From NCBI GenBank assembly GCA_964036195.1, contig OZ038460.1, positions 1,553,504-1,617,503 on the forward strand: a DNA stretch of 64,000 bases, given 5' to 3'. The first letter of the stretch is position 1. The number at the start of each line of letters is the position of its first letter. Below the pieces are notes generated by a model. That model did no database searches. It had not been told where the DNA came from and worked only from the letters and a program-made list of their open reading frames with translations. The translations under genes and the position numbers were made by a program. Below, one piece after another: positions 31,801 through 40,100 of this stretch. Origin of the DNA: Sphaerolaimus hirsutus. Taxonomy: Eukaryota; Nematoda; Chromadorea; Monhysterida; Sphaerolaimidae.

Positions 31801-33818
31801 TCAACCCCCACGCGTACTTCCTCTACCCCTGGTGGGACCGCAAGGACTACACGCACTTCAAGCTTAAGTCTGGGTCAGTGCGGGGGGGGGGGCTATTCAG
31901 TAGCCTGTCAAGTGTAAAGTAATGTGTCAAATGTCAATGTACAATGTATGTCAAATGTGAATGGGAATAATAAAAAGATTTTAGCACTGAACTTTTGACA
32001 TTTTGCAAATTCTTATGACATTTTGCACATTTGTATTTCATAACATTTTACAAATTCTTGTGACATTTTGCACATTTGTATTTTATGACATTTTACATGA
32101 CATGTGACACTATGATATAAAAATTACAGTGTGCGGGGCTGCCACACGGTGTCAAACGAGAAATTTATGCTGTTTTTTTTTCGTTTCAAGGTGTCCCGGC
32201 GGAAATTTACAGGGTTTGAGAAAATAGTATTTAGTAGGGTCCACCAACAGCACTCAGCCCCCCTCAAACTCCCAGTGTGCTTCCAGGAGCGTGCCGGCGA
32301 CTCTGCTGCTGCGCAACTGCCCTCCCTCGTTCTACACTATCAACAGCTACCTGCGCATGCTCTCCTTCCAGCCCTACCAGTGCCCTAGATACGACGTGCG
32401 TCCCCCCTGTAATAATTCACACTGTTAGACGAATGGGGGGAAATACCCCCCCCCCTCGAATAATTCCCCCCTAGAAGAGCCCTCTCAAAAAAGTCTGGTG
32501 AAAAATAATTGACCGGGGGATTATTAGAGTGAATGCGGTATGTATTGAGATGATGGCTGCTTGACTTAAATTGACATGAATAACATGTCAGTGGCTTTTT
32601 TTTATTTAGACATTCAAATATCCTGTGGATTGAATTGAATACTGATTGAATGGCGCAATGGCACAATTTTTCATTTCAAAGTGCCGTATAACGTAAACAA
32701 CGATAGCATTTCACTGAAATATATATAGAAAGAGTGCAAAATTGCAGTTGCCTCAGGCGGGAATCGAACCCGCACCTATCGTAAAGAACACGAGTGACCT
32801 AACCACTAGACTACAGAGGCGGCTGGGCTCTTCACTATTAGGGGCTGACATGCTGCGTCGGCAATGCCCTTAACAATATATACCTAATCAGAGTTGCAAC
32901 AAAACACACAGCTGCTGGGCAAGTGGATGGCTCGGTCACACGAGGAAATCAGCTCCGAGGGAATTGGCTGCGTGCCAATGCCCTGGCCACTGACCAAACA
33001 CAAGGATATTAGAAAGTTGACCGCGCCCAAGTCTAGGAACATTATCAGGTTTGCCACCTGGTGCCAGTCCCAAGCCCTGTAAGGTGTAAAGTAAAGTGTC
33101 AAATGTAAAGTCAAATGCAAAGTAAACTGTCAATTGTCATGCAAAGTTCAGTAATAAACTCTTTTCTTTTTTGTTTTGATTGACACTTTACTTTGCATTT
33201 GACTTTACATTTGAGACTTTACTTTACACTTTACAGGGCTTGGGACTGCCCCCTGGATGCATAGGTAAAATCGGTGAAAATCTCTCACTATCTACGCAAC
33301 ATAGGTAGGCGGTTAGGGGCAGTCTCATACTCTGTAAAGAGTCAAATGCCGAGTAAAATGTCGAAAAAAGTTTTGCAAAGTTTGGATAACATTTTACATT
33401 ACATTTGGCAACTCACTTAACACTCTACCGAGTTCGGGACTGCTACCTGGGCGATTTTTTTGTTAGTTTTTCTGGTAAAGTTAGGTAGCTGGACTAGTTC
33501 CTGCCAGTATTTGCAACCTCTCGGAATACCCAATAATCGATCAAATTAGACCACCCCCCAAAATAATACCCCCATGACCCCCCAAACTACCCCCCACCCC
33601 CCAGAACGATGCTCGAAGAAAAGGGCTCTGGCAGCGACGAGAAGCACCGCCGCAGCAAGTCCAACAAAAAGAAGACCGCCGCCGAGCCGGCCGACGACGA
33701 GACCGTGGGCAGGACTGTAGCCGCGCGCCGGCACTCGCACAACAAGGAGATCAAGGAGAGGGCCAGGCAGGTGCACAACACCAAGGCCAGCGTGGCACCC
33801 GACACGCTCGTGTCCAAG
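19884..33818 (+). CDS. CK1-group protein kinase (TTBK/CK1-like), seven exons, ends incomplete
   Basis: Exons 19884-20009, 20972-21148, 23205-23471, 31692-31873, 32287-32395, 32912-33048 and 33605-33818; every junction keeps phase (about 404 codons). Ser/Thr kinase transferring phosphate from ATP. Visible: Gly loop GAGAFGEV and catalytic Lys in AVIK (exon 1); helix-C Glu in FEAEVLRRL (exon 2); HRDIKPDN catalytic loop and metal motif DLG, where most kinases have DFG (exon 3); GTKDYAS and GMEQTRADDL, matching the CK1-group signature GIEQSRRDDL (exon 4). The end of exon 5, all of exon 6 and exon 7 form the C-lobe and a basic Lys/Arg-rich tail. The start exon is missing on the left. After 33,818 the donor GTGGGT may lead to further exons, or the frame may simply run on to a stop at 33,989. 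Introns hold many transposons and a tRNA. Confidence 0.85.
20122..20622. mobile_element. hAT-like MITE (GTTGTTAAAACG ends), intron of the kinase
   Basis: Starts CATAGTTGTTAAAACG and ends TTTCAACAACTCTG; exact 8-bp duplication cactacgg at 20,114-20,121 and 20,623-20,630. Interior near both ends is built of TACGTTTAC and AGTACGCGAGTAC motifs that pair between arms. A fragment of the same family lies just before it (20,028-20,110). Confidence 0.85.
22039..22548. mobile_element. PIF/Harbinger-like MITE (AGTTAAGAGTTAAA core), nested
   Basis: Ends GGGCCAGTTCCGC and the complement of GTGCCGGTTCCGC, both flanked by CTG (22,036-22,038 and 22,549-22,551). Arms are AAGTTAAGAGTTAAAAGTT repeats and their inverse around a unique centre of about 200 bp. 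Confidence 0.7.
22570..22789. mobile_element. PIF/Harbinger-like MITE, second nested copy
   Basis: Perfect terminal repeats GGGCCAGTTCCGC, flanked by CTG on both sides (22,567-22,569 and 22,790-22,792). It is nearly all hairpin, made of AGTTAAGAGT and AAAATGACAAATG units. Confidence 0.75.
23601..23739 (+). repeat. 5' LTR of the Ty3/gypsy element
   Basis: 139 bp, unusually short for the family. Contains an AATAAA polyadenylation hexamer near the end. Identical to the right copy. Confidence 0.95.
23785..29394 (+). CDS. Ty3/gypsy Gag-Pol polyprotein
   Basis: One uninterrupted frame of 1869 residues, with gag and pol fused in a single frame. Order: low-complexity Pro/Thr-rich N-terminus; capsid-like helical region about 210-420; a His/Cys knuckle-like motif near 442; aspartic protease with LLDSGCTRSL at about 650; reverse transcriptase with SAVDIRHGYYN (1094) and YIDDVL (1164); RNase H with ECDASSVGLG (1317); integrase with an HH-CC finger (about 1540-1585), D (HIDVLHI, 1610), D (SDRGTEF, 1668) and E (NGIVERTNR, 1703). 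The integrase C-terminus is an SH3-like fold region. GC-rich codon use unlike the surrounding intron. Looks whole. Confidence 0.95.
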   Translation: MPDSNDSSSIASVPRRHTRLHPVNEVPNYPPGTHNQRCHDIAALERAERSNRPRSIPNVQSLSSPDPLSTHSEAEASQAISRFRVVTNSGHRRRHLYGRQHRALPSPRHCVAPATIADVVAPVHLCFRVGVSDFFASLASEATPTPTTVPAALPPPSNPQPPSTTATVLAAAPPPGLDAVPLDTPTIGETVTPKPPDEATNPPSVIPQPFGAFFGGDVWQYWAFMKPHIFEKIPVFYGTSETLTYSEWSRLVKQAASTLPSETLRTPFWSEIFASKLAGDAYRVFVTLIPDDKVRDHAFVLTQLSHVFKSPSKAYTYLEWENASMTRSETFLDFYLRLMSKMPVELVESRRDDKGVVERLIAAKLWSRFDETRFDRFVVAHFQSEFVRSPVPIAEMAQRVDEYFKRVKKTAPANPRSLQVPAARATPAPRSFRSLFPPSDPVCPRPGHGGHRVSQCRMNLRDLPDKPTPPASFGPLADKSAGFGQVKRFGPNTTHDNTPPRPRTADARAAQPTGSGVETLTADLAASNLEEEAPYEVYCNEFRNRLVKLYEESPGEFEAWSTTPSVIDFFYSSQKLATRASQSGSIKFSQHLTTSATTTTSETVVGGSTKGGMCALSVVGDDHKLCIRIAPNNGPQVHGLVKIEGIPCKVLLDSGCTRSLIPLVLLRQLSQRLGSDLENKLIDTGFKMRMVSGETQTGALKELQLHIEHISPFDHVARRVLTTFLVNMVPGALDEILLGTDVMPFLKLSWLIPLEMDKSAQFNLPSQPELASKTEQLEKRFNMLFREDVRNSKPIYVAPGKAFHLSVKYPRKPGQVSHLAWRKTMAIYSNVEVPTHLTMYNTVASFLDRDKLHLTLFNPHSFPVNVPPNTKLADCEIYNQTACLKPGFSFPHLFGDDKALAAFGIVKIPTSGRGTAAKAIVLPTPPPSDHDSPVSEADDFPTTPEGRFKFIVENLQSKNRIDLPPEHQKTFEKLLFEFHDIFACSEYDVGCTPLVSHKIETDPNHPPIKQATRYEAMRKRPFIHKAIASMLKEGIIEPSDGPWASPITIAPKGTDNFRFCVDFKAVNLITKIDSYPLPRIGELLSELSGKTIFSAVDIRHGYYNVPLTDEGSKERTSFVCSLGQYRYTRMPFGTVNAGATFQRLLTLIISGLNEDPSKPWCKTYIDDVLVCSDTIAAHLIHLRRLFERLRCANLRMQPAKCHLFASELKYLGHQISADGISPAPSRVAAMTDQPKVHTKQDLRRFLGKCVYYSHFIPNFSQLAAPLYAALVGHFPKFGTTPFEWTEDMLTAWDSLKYLISHPPILRHPLYDGRGFILECDASSVGLGAVLSQKADDGTIHPISFISKRLSHPHTKFSAAELESLCICWAIRRLADFVEGQDLTVYTDNSGIQQILRSPAHSKLERWALFIQDRVTRFIHKPGSANQVADALSRNPIDQPEFADDLKVPTEIIRGMAAFPTVAPHVSQNTSPIENLDSSHVHWRNIQRNDPELSSVISSIEAGSAHRDAIMIDDVLYYKSPLKPTRYAIWPPRPWQQACLTQAHMGIYASHGGQSRTLHLLCEYFSWPGMKDDILQYCQACTHCMESKPHPLHPSPTGFVESPSQPFEVLHIDVLHIEHSQRNSKVLVVVDALTRYSVTHILPSLNAASVAKAIYRHVFLVFGAPRVIISDRGTEFCNTEFRAMCESFGVKHSTTLARNPEANGIVERTNRQLRAMLRACMHDFPRHSWRELLPMATLRHNMAMNKTTECCPFFLVHGFLPHWNLFFTAARTLNPTDAQSMAKTRSDHNRSGYKRFFDQPMRVDIREGDEVMLRLFPSDHWSPKFSGPHVVTEIQGPNLILKTMDSSGILKAPIRRVWRLPRPFPQHSDP
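29759..30874 (+). CDS. Additional 3' frame of the Ty3/gypsy element
   Basis: 371-codon open frame after integrase in the position where some Ty3/gypsy elements carry an envelope or accessory gene. It shows no signal peptide or membrane helix. The first 120 residues are Arg/Pro/Ser-rich, residues 190-290 are Pro-rich with many P-x-P motifs, and about 290-340 is charged with coiled-coil character (DLERALQNERKAHADTRA). Closer to a structural or nucleic-acid-binding accessory protein than to an envelope; function unknown. How it would be expressed (subgenomic message or splicing) is not visible. Confidence 0.5.
   Translation: MGPRPLMSSVAVPPPTPVPRLTAPPNTPVNRPPWTTMPRHGVNSRWPVRGRHVERRFAPRDVSPVRATRTPAASRRTPPRSRSARHRSRDGSRDRRRPSTARSHRSNPVRMACGAFSCRDSQCSPCVDYLRGVFSEMRVSRSRCDPLKWPHLYPPIPVIRPDPLKNVDLQKLCYPPIFQTHRATQHQRVIRAPAAPTPPAPNPVSVPDPIPVPTPVLPPASKPTPKPDASLAVRYPLAHLAPPQVYPHSIGPRPSTPRSAIPLEPHPVPPAQPDTTPAQARIDDLERALQNERKAHADTRAKLTSQNKTLDDRLRICLKKLAAANGELRANEQLLGDDESAPSPSISPSGSNDQVKSAGGENLLPPEFENM
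30952..31090 (+). repeat. 3' LTR of the Ty3/gypsy element
   Basis: Identical to the left LTR over 139 bp and followed by the target duplication TGGT. Confidence 0.95.
31328..31676. mobile_element. PIF/Harbinger-like MITE abutting a kinase splice acceptor
   Basis: Ends GTGCCGGTTCCGC and the complement of GGGACAGTTCCGC, each flanked by CTG (31,325-31,327 and 31,677-31,679). The interior repeats AAGTTAAGAGT and TAAAATGATAAATG in inverted arms. The right end lies 15 nt before kinase exon 4, so the element contributes the region where branch point and pyrimidine tract should be. Confidence 0.7.
32749..32820 (-). tRNA. tRNA-like gene, predicted anticodon UCU (Arg), in a kinase intron
   Basis: On the minus strand a 72-nt cloverleaf starts GCCTCTGTAGTC. 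T arm GCGGG-TTCGATT-CCCGC is perfect, so the B box is intact; the A box TAGTCTAGTGG is good. The anticodon stem TCGT/ACGA encloses the loop GTTCTTT, giving U33 and anticodon TCT. A TTTT Pol III terminator follows 8 nt downstream. Oddities: a T-T mismatch at acceptor pair 6-67, a mismatched outer anticodon pair and a pyrimidine at position 37. It may be a mildly decayed copy or the head of a tRNA-derived SINE; no repeat body or tail is seen. Confidence 0.7.
33061..33252. mobile_element. PIF/Harbinger-like MITE just inside a kinase intron
   Basis: Ends GTGCCAGTCCCAAGCCC and the complement of GGGGCAGTCCCAAGCCC, each flanked by CTG (33,058-33,060 and 33,253-33,255). Near-perfect hairpin of GTAAAGTAAAGTGTCAAATG-type units. 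It begins 12 nt after the end of kinase exon 6. Confidence 0.75.
33317..33446. mobile_element. PIF/Harbinger-like MITE, short copy
   Basis: Left end GGGCAGTCTCATACTC, right end the complement of GTAGCAGTCCCGAACTC followed by CTG; TAG precedes the left end. Arms GTAAAATGTC / GACATTTTAC type. Confidence 0.5.
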
Positions 33819-33819
33819 G

Positions 33820-35958
33820 TGGGTCACCCCCACAACCACCCCCCTGTTGGGGGAGGGCGCATTGTGAATGATCCTTGGGTAGTAGACCCCCTGGACATCT
33901 GCGCTCACTGGACGTTCGCATGCGCATGGTGGGCGGGGAGAACCCCTGGACATCAGTCGCACACGCAAGTGTACACTATTGCGGTGTGACGCTTGTGATG
34001 GAAAAGTGCCAGAAAAAGGCAGCCAAAAAGTGCCTATGGTGAATGACAATCCCTGGGAAAGGGTGTCAGGGGGCATTAAAGAAATGTTGCCAGGTGCAAG
34101 GGAATGTTTTTAGAAAAACACTCAAAATCTGAAGACCATTTCTTTTACCCTTTCGGAATAGACCTTAAAATTTACTCAATTTGTCATATTTAGTTAGTGG
34201 TATTTATAATAGAATAATTAAATATTTGCACGCATCACACGCAGCGCCCATCAAAAATGACAGCAGTTACAGCCGTATCGAAAATTAGCCGGACCCAGTC
34301 TCAACCCTCAGAACTGTGAACTACCGTATTTATTCTAAAATAAGGGCGGGTAAAAAAGTTGACGAAACAAATAAAAGGGCGCCCTTCTATTAGAAGAAAT
34401 ACTGTATTTACATTGCATTGGAGCGACTGCCCCTCCGAAATTGTTTGTTGTTGAGTAGAATTCTTTTGCGAGGTTGCAACGATAAATACATTGTATTGTT
34501 TTTGATGTAAACTGGTGGAAAATATAAATGGGATAATCACTTAATTGTATTTTACAAATCCCACAAGCAAGCTGTTAGGCTTTCATCTTGTGTGAGGGTG
34601 CCCCCAAGTATTTACTATATATACCCTAGGGGACACCCCCCTCAGGCCACCCTTGATGCAGGAAAAAAATTTTTCATGTTTTTTTTCTGGCAAATATAAA
34701 TGGAACTTCCATACAAATTTTTGTTCCTGATGAAACAAAAATTATTGATAAATTTTTTTCTGGACATTTGAGACCAAAAAGTTTTTTTGACATTGGTAGA
34801 TTGTAATCATGTGCAACTTTTCTACCCAGTCAGAACCCCCAGAAGCCCCACACAATGGTGGCGTTGTTGATCAAACATGAAAATTTTTTTGGAGAAAAAC
34901 GTAGGTTTGAAAAAGTGAACAATCCACTATCCCAAGCTATTCATGGAGCACATGGGGGCCAGAATTGGCTTGTTTGGTGTCAGGGGCAACATATGGCTGC
35001 TCCTGGGCTCCATTTTTGCATTCAAGTATTTTTCATAGCCAATGATAAAAATGGCCCTGCGTAGAGGGGGCACTCGCCTGACAGCGTGTCTGGCACCTGC
35101 AGTGTCTTGACGCAAATGACAAAATACTTGTGCCCATCCAATGTGGACACTAATTATTTGATAAAAACCTATAGGGGCCAATGGGCAATGTGCCCTGTAT
35201 CTAGTGTGACTGGGATAAACAAATGAAGAGGTCATGCCCAGAAAATTGAAAATCACAGTTTTTCAATCACAACTACAATTTTGATAATCACAAAGTTTAA
35301 AATCATTGTTGTCATGTTTTTGTGGTCCATGCCTAATTGCTGGGGGCAAGTTTTGTGGGTGTGAGTGGACCAGGGGCCAAATTATACTACCAACTTACCA
35401 GCAGTCAAAATATGGCTGTGGGAAAGCTATACGTAATTTTTATTTTATTTGAAAAGGACCCAACACAAGTGCATTCATTGCTTGTGTTGGCAGCACACAA
35501 AAAAATTGGCTGTGCACTTTACTGCAGCTGTATTTTGTGTTTTTTGGAAATTTCCCATTTATATTTGCCGGGAAGAAAATTGGAAAAAAACATTCATCAA
35601 TCTGTAGCAGCAGAACAGGGGGGTGCCAGGGTGTGCCACTTGGCATATATGTAGGCAAAGGTTGTGGGCAGCCCCACATCAAATGGCAGCCATATTGGGC
35701 TGCACGTTTCCCTGTGAGATAGTTATGAAAAATGAGGTACCTGATTTCCCATTTATATTTGCCACCAGTTTAGTCTTTTGATGCGAACTTTTTTGAAACA
35801 ATATCGACACCATATCTGGATATCATGTCCAAATCGATAATCTGAAAAATAGAGGATATCGATATCAAAAAGTAAAAGTTATCATTGCAACCCTAGCGTA
35901 GAATCAACAGATCTCTGATTTTGATGGTAAAAACGGGTGCATAAATGTGGGTGGAGTT
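33820..35958. other. Sequence after the last kinase exon; repeat remnants
   Basis: Holds an 81-bp TA-flanked CCGTATT mini-element (34,324-34,404) and, between about 34,600 and 35,700, a diverged inverted repeat in which GGCAAATATAAATGG (34,689) faces CCCATTTATATTTGCC (35,557, again 35,749) and both sides carry GGGTGCC-rich ends. No exon was recognised; kinase terminal exons and its poly(A) site could be here. Confidence 0.35.
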
Positions 35959-36376
35959 TAGGGTTCAAACGGGATCCCGATCCCGAATCCCGTGAAATTC
36001 CGGGATTTAGCAGTCCCGATCCCGATCCCGAAAATTTTCAAAGCCCCATCCCGAGAAACTCCCAAGTCCGGGATCCCGATCCCGAAAAAATTAGTGGAAA
36101 TAATGAAACGTGAAAAAATGACATTTTTGCATGCAAAAATGTGAACACAAACCCCCAGCGTCCATTTTATGCCAATTTTCTGGCATCCAACAGTGTTTTG
36201 AGACCTTTATGAACAACTGTGGATGCCAGAACATTGGCCAAAATCTCTATACCAAGACTCCAATCCCGATCCCGAAAAAATGCCAATCCCGATCCCGATC
36301 CCGTGACCCCAATCCCGATCCCGAAATCTCAAAAAACCAATCCCGATCCCGAAAAGTCAATCCCGTTTGAACCCTA
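35959..36376. mobile_element. hAT-like MITE with GGGATCCC core
   Basis: Ends TAGGGTTCAAACGGGATCCC and the inverse; exact 8-bp duplication gtggagtt at 35,951-35,958 and 36,377-36,384. Both arms are tandem GATCCC units, which contain the palindrome GGGATCCC, around a unique centre of about 170 bp. Confidence 0.85.
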
Positions 36377-36889
36377 GTGGAGTTGAACGGTAAATAAATA
36401 GAAACAAAATATGAGTGTGTAATGATTGAATGTTGATGAAAGCCACATTCAGATGTCCGCGAGTATCAATGGTCGATGTCTTTCGCCAGGATAGTTGCTC
36501 ACTACAAAAAAAATTAACCAATAGTTTTTGATCAATGAAGGGTTTAGCAGGGCGCTTTTTAGGGTTGGGCCTACCAAATCCCTGCTAACTACCCAAATAG
36601 ACATCTAAAATCTACTTAACATCAGGACAAATGTAAAAAATTGGCCCATTTCCGCAATTCCATTGGCAAAGAAACCTACTGCATAGGTTAATTTTTCCAC
36701 ACTCGAATCCTATTGAATAGCTCACTATTTTTGAACACCAGTTAAAATAAAAATTCGGTTTATGTAGTCACATCTGAATTAACCAACTTAAATATTTATC
36801 ATCGAGCAACATAAACAACGACTAAAACCCAAAAACAATTAACACACGTCACAAATACGAAATACTACAAAACATGCGTCATCAACAAA

Positions 36890-37100
36890 AACACAATGTG
36901 TTTACGCACACTAGTTGACAACGGAAAAACCCAAAACTGATAAATCTGTCATAAATATACTTGAGTTCACCAGAATAAATCATTTTTGTCACCGTTAGCA
37001 GTAGTTGACGGACTCCTTATTCCGGTAAACTTAAATGTATTAAAAACAGGTTTCTAAACCATAAAAATTCCGCTTGTCAACTAATCCCTTGTGGCACCCC
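36890..37100. mobile_element. Diverged CACACTAGTTGACAA foldback overlapping the RPF2 stop
   Basis: Left end ACGCACACTAGTTGACAAC; right end is the complement of GCCACAAGGGATTAGTTGAC. Arms share AAACTGATAAA and TTCCGGTAAACTTAAA-type segments and the loop carries TAGTTGACGGA. The family is the one seen at 11,370-11,590 and 51,103-51,341. Its right end coincides with the last codons of RPF2. Confidence 0.4.
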
Positions 37101-40100
37101 TCTCCCCCTCCTGGGGGGTGCTCTTGAGTGCCTTGAGTTTCCTGGTGCTGAGCTGCTTGAGGTCCTGTCTGGGCAGGTGGATGCGGCCGTGCCGCGTGCC
37201 GAACACGTCGCGGGACACGTTTTTCACTGGGCGGATCTGAGGGGGGGGTTGTTTGGGGGGGGGGTTGTTTGGGGGGGGGGGTTGTTTGGGGGGGGTTGTT
37301 GTTTGGGGGGGGGGGGGGTTGTTTTGGGGGGGGGGTTGTTTGGGGGGGGAATTTTTTTGATCGAATAATTTAAAACTAAGGTACTCCCTTATTGTGAACT
37401 ATGTGTTTTGGGGAGAAGAAAAATTTGAAACTATTTAAATGGTTAAAGTTGATCTAGTGATTTATGATTTATTTATTTACACATTCATTCCTGGTTACAG
37501 AACCACCTACTAAAATTGTAGTTATGTGCAAAAGACTTTCTCACAGACATATTTTTATGTCTGTACACAAGTGAACGTATTTTTCTGTAAGTATTCAAGC
37601 CCCGCCTACTTTTTCGCAGTTATCTATTCAACTTGAATGTCGGCACGACACATGAGGTCAAATGTCGAGCATCAACACGTTTTCATACGGGATATGGTCA
37701 AGAAATCTCCAAAAGACATCGCTCTACCCAAGTAGCAACGATTTCTACAAATACTACAAGAAATGCCCGAAAAATCGGGCAACCCACCACAGCCTGCTTG
37801 GGCACTTTGCACGCGGTCTTATACAATTCCTCGGAGGCGATCTTGTGCCTGCGCACGGTCAAATCGAAACTGGGCCCCATCTCGGACAGCTCGCAGCGGG
37901 GCGTCCGCCCGCCGGACTTTTTCAAGTCGATTCTGTTGAGATGGTTTTTAAAATTGCGATGGGAAAAAAGGAAATTAAAATGTGCGATATTTACTGAGCT
38001 GGCGAGTTTTTTCCGGGAAGCCAGATTCGTATTCAAGTTATTCTCACACTAGAAGAGATGGAAAACTTTTTTTAAAGCACGTCTCAAAACCGTTTTTTTT
38101 CAACCCGGCAGGCAATATATTTTGATACTTAAATACTGAGTAATTTGTATTTTTTTAATTAAAAAAGTACCAGACAATTAGACGCTGTCTGATCCCATGT
38201 GATTTACATTATCGTAGTGGTTGAGGCGATAGTCATGGCTAGGGTTCAAACGATATGACTTTTCGATATCGATATTCGATATTTTTTCAAAATTTTCGAT
38301 ATCGATATTCGATATAAAAAATGGTCGATATCCGATATTCGATACGATATATCGTTTGAACCCTAGCCATGGCTCCCGAAAATCACATAAAACCGGGTAA
38401 ATAGGGCAGCTCACATCTCGACAAAAAGAGACAATCAGGAAGACCGACAGAAAGTGATATTAAAAACGCCCGTACAAAGGTTGACATTTTTCGAATTTAA
38501 AAAAAGTTGTTTTTTAAAACCACCTCATTCCAAAAACCATTCACCCCCCCCCCCACCTATAAGTCCTCACAGCCACGGTCCCATCAGCCATTGCAGTCAC
38601 CTGCACCAACAACTGCAGCCCCTGCAGACGCACGCTGTCTGGCTGGTCGCCGCGCAGCAAGTCCAGCAGGAGGTTCTTCAACCTGATCATGTTGGCGTCG
38701 GTGCCGAACGCGTCGCCCGAGAACACGATGCACGGCTTGGTGCCCATGGGCACTGTGCCGCCTTTCTGCGGGGGGGGGGGGGGGGTTGATAAGGGGGGTG
38801 AAAAGAGGAAAAAAACGACTAAAGATCGAGTTTTGAGTCAAGATAAATATATATATAAATAGCTATATGAGAGTAATGCAGTCGCAATGTATTGCTATGT
38901 CTACTGTGGTAGTGCACATATAGTGACTGTGGAGCCGTGGATGATAGTCTTATAAGTGATCATTACTTCAAACACATTTTCACGTAAACTTGTTATGTAC
39001 ATATGACGTAGGCTCATCCCACATCTAAACCCATCCCACATCTAAATCTACTTTGTCTCTCAAATAGACTGTATTTGATTTAGGGAATTTAAAAAAAGTC
39101 ATGATGACACAAGGTAATCAATCTAATATAACATGTTAGAGTGTTTGAAGGCAATTCGACACCACATGACAGTTGACAACTATTGAGTGCAGTCAGTGTT
39201 ATTGAGTACAACTTCGACCTGCGAAATCACCGAGTCATAGAAAATGGCTCTTAATGTAGCACTTTTTCATCATCAACATTTTTTTGCATCCATTATCCAC
39301 CAAAAATGCAAGGAATACGCATCAAATGTGACATGCATCCAATTTCTTGGCCAGGATGTGGGATGGGTTTAGATGTGGGATGGCACAGACCCTGTACATA
39401 TATCACCTAGGGATGAAAATATAAACAACGGGTTTTTCAATATCTCCCAAATATGGTTATGAGTAGGGATGGAAAAAAGCGCTTTTTTTTAACGGCCCCG
39501 CTTTTTTTTTAAAAAAGCGCTTTTTTAAAAAAAACGCGCTTTTGTCACTTTTTTTCAAAAATTGTCAAAACGTTACCTAAAAAGCTCCCAAATATGGTCC
39601 CGAGTCAATATATACAGGTATATCAGACAAGTGGCAGTACTTGTGATGATATATAACCATAGAATGGCTATGTAATCATCTGATGGCATTATAAGTGCTG
39701 ATTTCTGCCAAAAAAATCCAATTTTATGTCGACTTATTATGTATATCACCGTTTTTGAATGATTCTTGACTGCAAGTGAAGTTAGGCATGGAATAATGCT
39801 TAAATTTGGCTAAAAAAGATGGCTAATACCTGACAGTGATGTTTCACACTGTAGAAAAGTGGAAGCACATTGGCTGGATATTATTTACTACACTGACATA
39901 TCTCCTCACCTTATTATTACATGATACCATGCAGGAATAGAAGCAATGCCACTAAAATGTTACAAAACCAATGAAAACAACCACCAATGGCAATTTGCAT
40001 GTGAAATTATGCGCTTGCGCGCAAAATTTTTTGCAAAATACCTAGTGCATAAGTACTAAAAATTTTGCCAGCGCTTTTTTTTAAAAAAAAGCGCTGGGGC

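Noticed and set aside
33819-33989. Direct continuation of the last kinase exon to a stop at 33,989
   Set aside because: Possible, but the sequence after the GTGGGT donor is low-complexity and unlike the preceding basic tail; left open in the kinase entry rather than annotated.
34855-35654. Frames such as 34,855-35,064 and 35,337-35,654 as genes
   Set aside because: They lie in a diverged inverted repeat, have no family resemblance and no flanking exons.
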